From the NCBI GenBank assembly GCA_963724385.1, contig CAVRUJ010000002.1, forward strand, positions 1,798,001 to 1,862,000: DNA of 64,000 nt, given 5' to 3'. The translations under genes and the position numbers were made by a program. This DNA comes from DASXQK01 sp963724385. GTDB lineage: Bacteria > Pseudomonadota > Alphaproteobacteria > Dongiales > Dongiaceae. Positions 16,806-24,066 of the stretch are shown piece after piece. How positions within the stretch are numbered: the first letter of the stretch is position 1; each line of letters starts with the position of its first letter. The notes beneath the pieces were generated by a model. It saw nothing but the letters and a program-made list of their open reading frames with translations. It was not told the origin of the DNA and did no database searches.

Positions 16806-18055
16806 GCCTTGCGCGGCTTCGCCGCGCCGGCGGGCCGTTCGCTCGCCGCCAGATAGACGAGCATGGCGAAGAAGATCGGCGCTCCCAGGGCGGCCAGGAT
16901 CAGGAACCAATCGGCCCGGCCGAACAGGCTGAGCGCCAGCACGAGATAGATGAAATCCCGCCTCGAGAGGGCGTCGAGCAGGCGGGCCGTCCGCCGCTCC
17001 GCCGTCGAGACCGAAGTGTAGAGCGGGCCATGCCCGCGCTTGGCGCGCATGGTCCGCCAATAGACGAAGCTCGCAGAGCCCAGGGTGCCCAGGACGGCGG
17101 CCGCGCCCGGTAACAAGGGCCACGATGAGCCGGCGGCCGCGCTCCAGCCGATCGCCATGCAGGCGAAGATCGCGCTGTGAACGACATTGTCACCCCAGAA
17201 ATCGAGAATCCCGCCCCAGCGGGATTCCTGGAACTTGAGCCGCGCTAGCTCGCCGTCGCAGCCGTCGAGGATCGAATGAGCGAGGAACAGCAGCGCGCCG
17301 ATGGTTTGCCAGATGGGCGAAGACGCCAGGAAGAAAGGCGCGCCCAGCAGCCCGACGGCGACCGAGAACAAGGTCATCTGGTTCGCCGTCAGCCAGGTCG
17401 CCGCGAGGAGCCGGGAGATGGCCAGCGAGATTGGCCGTTCCACGTGTTTGGCCATGAAACCGTCGGTGTCCTTGACCAGGGCCCGCATCAGGCGCCGCTC
17501 GGCTTCCCGCTCGTCGCCGGGGCTGGTCACGGCCATCGGATCGACGCCCTTGGGCAGGGGCCCCGGCGGGTCGAACTTCCGGGTCAGAACCTCGACCGCA
17601 GCGGCCATGGTCCCCGCGCGCGCATCGGCCAGCGCCGAAAGAGCGGCTTGCAAGGAGGCGGGCGTGATCACCGCCAGCCTGTCGCCCGCCGCCGCCCAGG
17701 CGGCCAGGCCCGGTTTACAGCCCAACAGGGCCTTGAGCCAGCCGGCCTCGGCCAGAAGCTCCGTCGAGGCGATGGTGCAAGGGTTCGAATCGTTCTCCAG
17801 GCGCGAGGCCAGGGCCTCCCAGCCGGCAACGGTCTCGACCTCGGGCGAGGCCCCTTGCGTCGGCGCCAGCCGGCAGACCAGACCATAGCCGGCCCGATTT
17901 GCCGCCAGAGCCAGACGGCTGACCAGGTCCAATCCGAGGATCCGGCGCGGGCCGGAAGCGTCGGGTGAGGAAGGTAGCCTAGGGGGAAGGAGGACCAGGC
18001 ACGGCCCGGCCCTGGCCACCCGGCCGGGGGCCAGTTGTGCGTCGAGGGTCGTCAT
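16802..18055 (-). CDS. CDP-alcohol phosphatidyltransferase with degenerate N-terminal nucleotidyltransferase domain
   Basis: A 417-residue membrane protein. The C-terminal half carries the complete family signature D264-x2-D-G-x2-A-R-x8-G-x3-D285-x3-D289 and about six membrane segments. The preceding segment, DTDGFMAKHVERPISLAISRLL, resembles the linker of the bifunctional cytidylyltransferase/di-myo-inositol-phosphate synthases. The first 190 residues have the outline of a nucleotidyltransferase but lack the GxGxR signature. The active nucleotidyltransferase is probably the separate protein at 12712. Predicted job: joining a CDP-activated group and an alcohol (inositol phosphate, diacylglycerol or ceramide). 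The start at 18055 (MTTLDAQ) is preferred to an upstream extension overlapping the divergent gene. Confidence 0.88.
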   Translation of the reverse strand: MTTLDAQLAPGRVARAGPCLVLLPPRLPSSPDASGPRRILGLDLVSRLALAANRAGYGLVCRLAPTQGASPEVETVAGWEALASRLENDSNPCTIASTELLAEAGWLKALLGCKPGLAAWAAAGDRLAVITPASLQAALSALADARAGTMAAAVEVLTRKFDPPGPLPKGVDPMAVTSPGDEREAERRLMRALVKDTDGFMAKHVERPISLAISRLLAATWLTANQMTLFSVAVGLLGAPFFLASSPIWQTIGALLFLAHSILDGCDGELARLKFQESRWGGILDFWGDNVVHSAIFACMAIGWSAAAGSSWPLLPGAAAVLGTLGSASFVYWRTMRAKRGHGPLYTSVSTAERRTARLLDALSRRDFIYLVLALSLFGRADWFLILAALGAPIFFAMLVYLAASERPAGAAKPRKA

Positions 18056-18266
18056 CGTCACGGATTCATGTAAAGCCAATTGGCAGGGACGGCAAGGATC
18101 GGTAAAAGGCGTTCGTCGGGGCCGTATTCCAGGCCTTGCCGCCCATGCTGCCCCTGCTGGAGAGATCCCGACCATCCGTGCCGGAACCGCCATCGCCGCC
18201 GTCGCCGGGCTCGCGCTCGCCGTCTACCTGATCGCCCGGGCCGGCGCGGGGGACGTCGCCCATGCC

Positions 18267-19160
18267 ATGCTGCTCGTCGGTTGGGGCCTGGCACCGGTCA
18301 GCCTCTTCCATCTTCTTCCCTTGGTCTTGAGCGCGCTCTCCTGGCGCGACCTTCTGCCCGCTGGCGGGGGACCCGGGCTGTGGACCGTCATTGTGATCCG
18401 CTGGCTCCGGGAATTTATCAACGGGCTGCTGCCCGCGGCCGGCGTCGGCGGCGATCTGGTGGGTATCCGGCTCATCCACCACGCCGGCGTGCCGGGGCGC
18501 CCCGCGGCGGCCAGCACCATCGTCGACCTGACGGTCGGTGTAATCACCCAACTTCTGTTCGTAGTGAGCGGCCTCGCCCTCCTCATTTCGCTCTCGCGCC
18601 AGCCGGCGGTGCTCGCCATTGCCGGCGCGGTCCTCGCCGGCATCGTCCTCTTCGGGATCGCCATGGCGGTGTTCCTGGCGCTTCAGCATCGCGGTATGTT
18701 CGAGGTCTCGACGCGCATCGCAGGCGGCCTACTGCGCAACAAGCGCTTGACGGAATTCACCGGCAAGGCGGCCGACATCGACGCGGCCGTGGTCGCCATC
18801 TACCGAAACCGCCCGCGGCTCTGGCGCGCGCTAGCCGTGCGCTATCTCGGCTGGGTCGCGGGCGCGGGCGAAATCTGGCTGATCATGAATTTCTTCGGCC
18901 AGCCGCTCTCGCTCGCCGACGCCTTCATCCTGGAGAGCCTGGGCGCGGGCGTGCGCGCCGTGGCCTTCATGATCCCGGGCGCCGTCGGCGTGCTAGAGGG
19001 AAGCTTCGTGGTCTTCGGCGGCCTCTTCGGCTTACCGCCTCAGACCTCGCTCATGATCGCCTTGTGCCGGCGCACGCGCGAGCTCGCCCTCGGCGTCCCC
19101 GGTCTCGCCGCTTGGCAGGCGCTGGAAGGCCATCGCCTGATGCGCCGGCGCCGGACGTGA
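18267..19160 (+). CDS. Flippase-like membrane protein (LPG synthase TM / HpnL-like), first copy
   Basis: A polytopic membrane protein of the lysylphosphatidylglycerol synthase transmembrane family (about eight helices), often found beside lipid or glycan synthesis genes and thought to move lipids. Family marks are NGLLPAAGVGGD and IPGAVGVLEGSF. The first ATG is 18267, but the frame continues upstream with a typical first helix (AGLALAVYLIARAG) back to about 18174 without any ATG, GTG or TTG. The true start may be a rare codon, perhaps ATC 18174 behind GGAGAG, or a base is missing. It is divergent from the phosphatidyltransferase and similar to the protein at 19758. Confidence 0.8.
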   Translation: MLLVGWGLAPVSLFHLLPLVLSALSWRDLLPAGGGPGLWTVIVIRWLREFINGLLPAAGVGGDLVGIRLIHHAGVPGRPAAASTIVDLTVGVITQLLFVVSGLALLISLSRQPAVLAIAGAVLAGIVLFGIAMAVFLALQHRGMFEVSTRIAGGLLRNKRLTEFTGKAADIDAAVVAIYRNRPRLWRALAVRYLGWVAGAGEIWLIMNFFGQPLSLADAFILESLGAGVRAVAFMIPGAVGVLEGSFVVFGGLFGLPPQTSLMIALCRRTRELALGVPGLAAWQALEGHRLMRRRRT

Positions 19161-19494
19161 CGGCACACCCATAGAGGGATCGGGGCTGCGCGATGCGATG
19201 GCTGCTGATTTGCCTCGTCGCGAGCCGTCATGACTGCGGCTGAGCCGGTTTCCGGTCCCGGCCCCTCGCCCGCCTGCAGGCCTAGCTCGCCGCCGGCCCC
19301 GATGGCCTGAGCGCCGAGGAGGACGCTATCGATGAGAACTGGGCTTCTTCGATCGACTTCCGCTCCGGGTCATTCGCGCCGATTTCATGATGTCTGCCAA
19401 AGGTCCGCTCACCCTCCAACAGCAGTCGTGCTGTTTGGCCGTTGATCTCTTGATCCCGAGCGTAATTCAAGCCCCCAAACTGGAGCTTCCAATC
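19161..19494. other. Gene-free stretch before the IS5 remnant
   Basis: No gene is recognised. Short frames on both strands (for example a 32-codon stretch ending at about 19390) have no family features. The part from about 19390 differs in base composition from the cluster and probably belongs to the decayed insertion sequence that starts its coding part at 19495. Confidence 0.4.
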
Positions 19495-19761
19495 ATGCGC
19501 TATGAACTCAGCGACTGCGAATGGAGCCTCATCAAATCAACGCTCCCGAACAAACCGCGCGGCATTCCCCGCGTGGACGACCGGCGGGTGCCCAATGGCA
19601 TCTTCCGGGTCTTGCGGTCGGGCGCGCCGTAGCGCGATCTCCCAGCAATCTATGGGCCCTGTACTCCTTCCTACAATCGGAAGCTCAACGCCAATTACGT
19701 CGCCTTCATCGAGCTTGCTTCGATCCGCCTTTGGCCGCGCACTTGCGAGTCCACGCCCTAG
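19495..19761 (+). pseudogene. IS5-family transposase remnant
   Basis: The frame begins MRYELSDCEWSLIKSTLPNK and continues with the DUF4096-type N-terminus of IS5/IS427-like transposases up to RSGAP. There the expected Trp codon is TAG. The same frame then gives RDLP..YGP..YNR and jumps directly to KLNANYVAFIELASIRLW, which resembles the C-terminus of these transposases. The whole DDE core is missing. One in-frame internal deletion plus a nonsense change explain the sequence. It marks old mobile-element activity at the right border of the inositol cluster. Confidence 0.75.
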
Positions 19762-20894
19762 CTTTTCTCCTCTGTGTCTCTGTGCCTCTGTGGTGATTCT
19801 TCTTTCCTGAGCTCGCGCGCGATGGTCCAGCCGCGGGCCTCGATGGCGTAGCCGGCGGCGAGCGCCGGGAGGCCGAACGCCAGCTCGCGAAACCGCCTGG
19901 CGACCGAGAGCGCGAGGGCCACGCCGGGCGTGATGCCGAGGCCGCCCGCCACCAGGAGCAGGGCGCCGTCCTGAACCCCGAGGCCGCCGGGGATGAGGAA
20001 GGCCGCGACCCTTGCGGCCTGGCTCAAGCTCTCCATCTGGATCGCCGCCGAGAGGCCGACGGAGTGGTCCAAGGCGTAGAGGATGAGCATGATCTCGCCG
20101 GCGCCGATGACCCAGCCGGCGAAGCGCCAGGCGAAGGACTCCGCCAGGACCCTGGGGCGGGAATAGACCCGCTTCAGCATCTCGTCCAGGCGCCGGGCGC
20201 TGGCCAGGTCGAACATCTTTTCGGCTCGGCCGATCCGCCCGGCGAGAAAGGCCGCACCCCGACCGATGAGCCCGAAGCGCTGCAGGGCGTAAAAGGAGCC
20301 GGCGAAGAAGGCGAGCAGAAGCGAGGCGGCGAGCGCCCGGTAGACGGCGCCGCTTCCGCTCGCGAGGCTGAACAGGCCGAGGCCGATCAGGGTGAAGAGC
20401 ACCTGGGTCGCCAGCGCCATGGTGATGTCGGCGATGACCGAGGCCGCCGCCTCGGCGCCGGCGCTGCCCCGGTCGCGGGCGAGCTTGGCGCGCAGGAATT
20501 CGCCGAATTGCGGCAAGGGCAGGAGGCCGTTGGCCCCTTCGCCGATCCAGCGGATCCAGAACAAGCGCCAGACCGGCGGCCGCGCCTTGGCAAACAGCAG
20601 GCGCCAGCCCACCACGTCCACCAGGAGGGGAATGGCGTGGAAGACGAGGAGGGCCGCGAGCCACCAGCGCAGCGCCGCCACGCTTCTGAGGATGCCGGCA
20701 ACGTCGCTTTCCACCAGGAGCCAGGCGAGCAGCGCGGCACCGGCAAGCCAGGCCAGCAAGGTGAAGGGGCGTAGCCGGCTGGACAAGCTCGCGCGCTCCG
20801 GGGCGGTCGAAAGGCGGGCGGATGCTACACCGGCCGGCGGCGGGGCAAAGCAAGTTCTTCGCTGAGATCCCTCGCCTTCCTTATTCCGCCGCAT
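19758..20894 (-). CDS. Flippase-like membrane protein (LPG synthase TM / HpnL-like), second copy
   Basis: A paralog in family terms of the protein at 18267, with matching FxGWVxGAGEI and IPGGLGVQDGA segments and about eight membrane helices. The ATG at 20894 gives 378 residues, but the first 36 are low-complexity. A TTG at 20786, nine bases behind GGAG, gives a 342-residue protein of normal family length and is probably the true start. The C-terminal tail (SPQRHRDTEEKS) is encoded by an ACCACAGAG repeat. It is divergent from murJ by 20 bases if the ATG is used. Confidence 0.82.
   Translation of the reverse strand: MRRNKEGEGSQRRTCFAPPPAGVASARLSTAPERASLSSRLRPFTLLAWLAGAALLAWLLVESDVAGILRSVAALRWWLAALLVFHAIPLLVDVVGWRLLFAKARPPVWRLFWIRWIGEGANGLLPLPQFGEFLRAKLARDRGSAGAEAAASVIADITMALATQVLFTLIGLGLFSLASGSGAVYRALAASLLLAFFAGSFYALQRFGLIGRGAAFLAGRIGRAEKMFDLASARRLDEMLKRVYSRPRVLAESFAWRFAGWVIGAGEIMLILYALDHSVGLSAAIQMESLSQAARVAAFLIPGGLGVQDGALLLVAGGLGITPGVALALSVARRFRELAFGLPALAAGYAIEARGWTIARELRKEESPQRHRDTEEKS
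19770..19794 (-). repeat. ACCACAGAG repeat, copy 3 (3' end of the second flippase-like gene)
   Basis: On the minus strand, which is the sense strand of the gene, the copy begins ACCACAGAGGCACAGAGAC. It forms the last coding codons of the gene that stops at 19758. It also abuts the IS5 remnant on the plus strand. Confidence 0.75.
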
Positions 20895-20914
20895 TCCTAT
20901 AGAGAGTTCGGCCC

Positions 20915-22459
20915 ATGGCCTTATTCCGCTCGATCGCCACCGTCGGCGGCTACACCATGGCGAGCCGGGTGCTGGGCTTCCTGCGCGACGTGCTGATCGC
21001 GCGCGTGCTCGGCACCGGCGAGATGGCCGACGCCTTCTTCGTCGCCCAGCGCCTGCCCAACCTGTTCCGGAGTCTCTTCGCCGAGGGCGCCTTCAACGCC
21101 GCCTTCGTGCCCCAGTTCGCCAAGCGCCTGGAGCAGGGCGGGGCCGATGAGGCCCGACGCTTCGCCGAGCAGGCCATGTCGGTGCTGCTGACGGCGCTCC
21201 TGATCTTCACCTTGCTCGCCGAGATCGGCATGCCCTGGTTCATGTTCGTAATCGCGCCGGGCTTCACCGGGCGGCCGGCGAAATTCGCCATGGCGGTGCA
21301 GTTCACGCAAGTGACCTTCCCCTATCTGCTTTTCATGTCGCTGACCGCGCTCCAGGGCGGCGTGCTCAACTCCATCAACCGCTTCGCCCACGCCGCGGCG
21401 GCGCCGATCATGCTGAACGTGACCATGATCGCGGCATTGCTCCTGGTGGCACCCCATTCGGGGCTCACGGGCCTAGCGCTGTCCTGGGCCATGGCGATCG
21501 CCGGCATCATCCAATTCCTGTGGATGGTGATCGCCTGCCACCATGCCGGCATGGCCTTGAGCCTGCCGCGCCCGCGGCTGACCGAGGGCGTCAGGCGCCT
21601 GCTGCGGCTCATGGTGCCGGGGATCCTCGGCTCCAGCGTCATGCAGGTGAACCTGCTGATCGGCACCATGATCGCCACCAGCCAGCCGGCGGCAGTCTCC
21701 TACCTCTATTACGCCGACCGGATCTATCAGCTGCCGCTTGCCGTCATCGGCTCGGCCGTGGGCGTGGTACTGCTGCCGGAGCTCGCCCGCGCGCTGCGCA
21801 GCAAGGGCGAGCAGGCCGCCATGGCGATCCAGAACCGGAGCGTCGAGTATGCCCTGTTCCTGACCCTGCCGGCGACGGTGGCGCTCATCGCCATTCCCGA
21901 CCCGATCGTGGTGGTGCTCTATCAGCGCGGCGCCTTCACGGCGAGCGCCTCGGTCGCCACGTCCTGGGCCGTGTTCGCCTATTCGCTGGGACTGCCGGCC
22001 TATGTGCTGGTGAAGGCGCTGACGCCGGGTTTCTTCGCGCGGGAGGACACGGGCACGCCGTTCCGCTTCGCCATGATCAGCCTCGGCCTCAACATCGTGC
22101 TCTCGCTCGGCCTTTTCCAGGTGATGAACTACGCCGGCATCGCGCTCGCCACCGCAATCGCCTCCTGGTTCAACGTCGCCATGCTGACCCGGCGCCTGCA
22201 CCGGCGCGGGCAGTTCCGCATCGACGCCCAGCTCGCCCGCAACGTGCCCAAGGCGCTTGCCTGCAGCCTCGCCATGGGCGTGGCCCTGAGGCTCGGCGCT
22301 CATGCGCTGGCGGGCCCGCTCGCGGGCCATCTCCTGGCCAAGTCCGCCTCGCTCAGCTTGCTGGTGGGCGGCGGCATCGCCCTCTTCTTCGGCCTGGCGA
22401 TCGCGACCCGGACCGTAGGCACGGCCGAGCTCCGCCGCTGGCTGAAGCGGGCCGCTTAA
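20915..22459 (+). CDS. murJ: Lipid II flippase MurJ
   Basis: MurJ carries the peptidoglycan precursor lipid II across the inner membrane. The 514-residue protein has about 14 membrane helices. It has the family N-terminus GYTMASRVLGFLRDVLIARVLG and the motif FRSLFAEGAFNAAFVP, with its conserved arginines. Length is normal. Its last four bases overlap the stop of the convergent decarboxylase gene. This is a housekeeping gene next to two flippase-like genes of another family. Confidence 0.96.
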   Translation: MALFRSIATVGGYTMASRVLGFLRDVLIARVLGTGEMADAFFVAQRLPNLFRSLFAEGAFNAAFVPQFAKRLEQGGADEARRFAEQAMSVLLTALLIFTLLAEIGMPWFMFVIAPGFTGRPAKFAMAVQFTQVTFPYLLFMSLTALQGGVLNSINRFAHAAAAPIMLNVTMIAALLLVAPHSGLTGLALSWAMAIAGIIQFLWMVIACHHAGMALSLPRPRLTEGVRRLLRLMVPGILGSSVMQVNLLIGTMIATSQPAAVSYLYYADRIYQLPLAVIGSAVGVVLLPELARALRSKGEQAAMAIQNRSVEYALFLTLPATVALIAIPDPIVVVLYQRGAFTASASVATSWAVFAYSLGLPAYVLVKALTPGFFAREDTGTPFRFAMISLGLNIVLSLGLFQVMNYAGIALATAIASWFNVAMLTRRLHRRGQFRIDAQLARNVPKALACSLAMGVALRLGAHALAGPLAGHLLAKSASLSLLVGGGIALFFGLAIATRTVGTAELRRWLKRAA

Positions 22460-23904
22460 CGCCGCGCCCTGCCGAATTTCAACACGCCATCGACCAGCGC
22501 ATCGGCGTCGCGCGCCTCGGTGCGGTGGTTGACGACGGCCGCGCGGATTGCGAGCCGCCCCTCCAGCAGCGTGGTCGAGGGCGCGGCGATGCCGGATTCC
22601 TGGAGATCGGCGACGATTGCCGCGTTCACCGCATCGCTGTCCTCGGCCCGGTAGCGGAAGCAGACGATGTTGAGCTCGGCGCCGGCCATCAGCTCCAGCT
22701 CCGGCTCGGCGCGCACCCGTGCCTCGAGATGGCGGGCGACGGCGCAGGTCTTGGAGATCACGGCGCCCAGCGCCTCGGTGCCGTGGACCTTGAGGGTGAA
22801 CCAGGTCTTGAGGGCGCGGAAGCCGCGGGAGAGATCCGGCCCGAAATCGCAGGGCCACGGCGAGCCGGCGGCCAATCCGCGGGCCTCGCGCCGGAGATAG
22901 GCCGCGGGCGAGGCGAAGGTCGCTCGATGGATGGCGCCGTCGCGCACCAGGAGAAAGCCCGCGTCATAAGGCACCTGGCCCCATTTGTGGAAATCACAGG
23001 CGATGGAATCCGCGCGCTCGATGCCGGCAAGCCGCGGCGCCAGATCGGGTGCCAGGATGGCAAGCGCGCCATAGGCGGCATCGACGTGGAACCAGAGGCC
23101 CTCGCGCCTGGCGATATCGGCCAATGCGGCGAGATCGTCGATGGCGCCCACATCCACCGTGCCCGCCGTGGCGACGAGCAGGAACGGCGTCAGCCCAGCC
23201 TTGCGATCGGCGGCGATCGTCGCGGCCAGTGCGGCCGGGTCCATGCGCCGGCGCCGGTCGACGTCGACCCGGCGCAGGGAATCGCTGCCGAGCCCCGAGA
23301 GATCCATGGCCTGGGCGACGCAGCCATGGACCGCGCCGGAGCCATAGGCGACGAGGCGCTTTCCGGCGGCGGCAAGTCCCCGCTTCCGCACCTCGGGCCC
23401 GAGCGCCGCGCGCCGCGCGATCAGCACCGCCATGAGATTGGCCATGGAACTGCCGGTGACGAAGAGCCCGCTGGCGCCCTCCGGCATGCCAAAGAGACCG
23501 GCCATCCAGTGGGCGATCTGGCGCTCAACCTCGATGGGCATATGGTCGCGCCCGCCGAGATTGGCGTTGAGGCCCGCGGCCAGCATCTCGCCCAGCATGC
23601 CGGCGGGATTTCCCCCGCCATGGACCCAGCCCATGAAGCCCGGATGGCTGTTGCCCGTGGCATAGGGCAGCACGTCGCGCATGAACGAGGCGTGCACGTC
23701 GGCCAGCGCCGTCGGCTTCGCGGGCAGGGGTTCGCGCATGCGGGCGCGAACCGCATCGGGGATCGGCTGCCAGACGGGCCGCGCACGGATGGTTTCGACA
23801 TAGTCGATGATGTCGTCCAGCATCCGATGGGCCTGCTCCCGAAAGCCAGGCCAATCGGCGGGATCGAGGTTGCGGTCGTCGGGCCGGGGGGCGGGGGTTT
23901 TCAT
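22456..23904 (-). CDS. PLP-dependent amino-acid decarboxylase (group II, AADC-like)
   Basis: A 482-residue fold-type I decarboxylase of the aromatic/aspartate/glutamate decarboxylase family. The PLP lysine is in DFHKWGQVPYD. The cofactor Asp is in WFHVDAAYG, and SHPGFMGWVHGG and TGSSMANLMAV are present. The substrate cannot be read from these motifs; aromatic amino acids are the usual ones. The start at 23904 is the first ATG after an intergenic palindrome. No amine-using gene is adjacent. Confidence 0.88.
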   Translation of the reverse strand: MKTPAPRPDDRNLDPADWPGFREQAHRMLDDIIDYVETIRARPVWQPIPDAVRARMREPLPAKPTALADVHASFMRDVLPYATGNSHPGFMGWVHGGGNPAGMLGEMLAAGLNANLGGRDHMPIEVERQIAHWMAGLFGMPEGASGLFVTGSSMANLMAVLIARRAALGPEVRKRGLAAAGKRLVAYGSGAVHGCVAQAMDLSGLGSDSLRRVDVDRRRRMDPAALAATIAADRKAGLTPFLLVATAGTVDVGAIDDLAALADIARREGLWFHVDAAYGALAILAPDLAPRLAGIERADSIACDFHKWGQVPYDAGFLLVRDGAIHRATFASPAAYLRREARGLAAGSPWPCDFGPDLSRGFRALKTWFTLKVHGTEALGAVISKTCAVARHLEARVRAEPELELMAGAELNIVCFRYRAEDSDAVNAAIVADLQESGIAAPSTTLLEGRLAIRAAVVNHRTEARDADALVDGVLKFGRARR

Positions 23905-23950
23905 GCGGGCGAGACTAGAGCGCGATGCAGTCGAGCGAAACCACCCCGTT

Positions 23951-24012
23951 CGTCACCCCCGCGAAGGCGGGGGTCCATTGAGGCCTGGATTCCCGCTTTC
24001 GCGGGAATGACG
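23951..24012. repeat. CGTCACCCCCGCG / CGGGAATGACG palindrome element
   Basis: A complete copy with two hairpin arms (CCCGCGAAGGCGGG and TCCCGCTTTCGCGGGA) and outer ends CGTCA and TGACG. It lies between the decarboxylase start and the ABC permease stop. Confidence 0.8.
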
Positions 24013-24066
24013 AAGAAGGAACGCAGGGCTAGTCGTTCGTCTGCAAGTCAGGCCAGCGGCTTAGTT

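Noticed and set aside
19282..19470. A 62-codon minus-strand frame near the IS remnant
   Set aside because: It has no ribosome site, no motif, and overlaps decayed insertion-sequence DNA.
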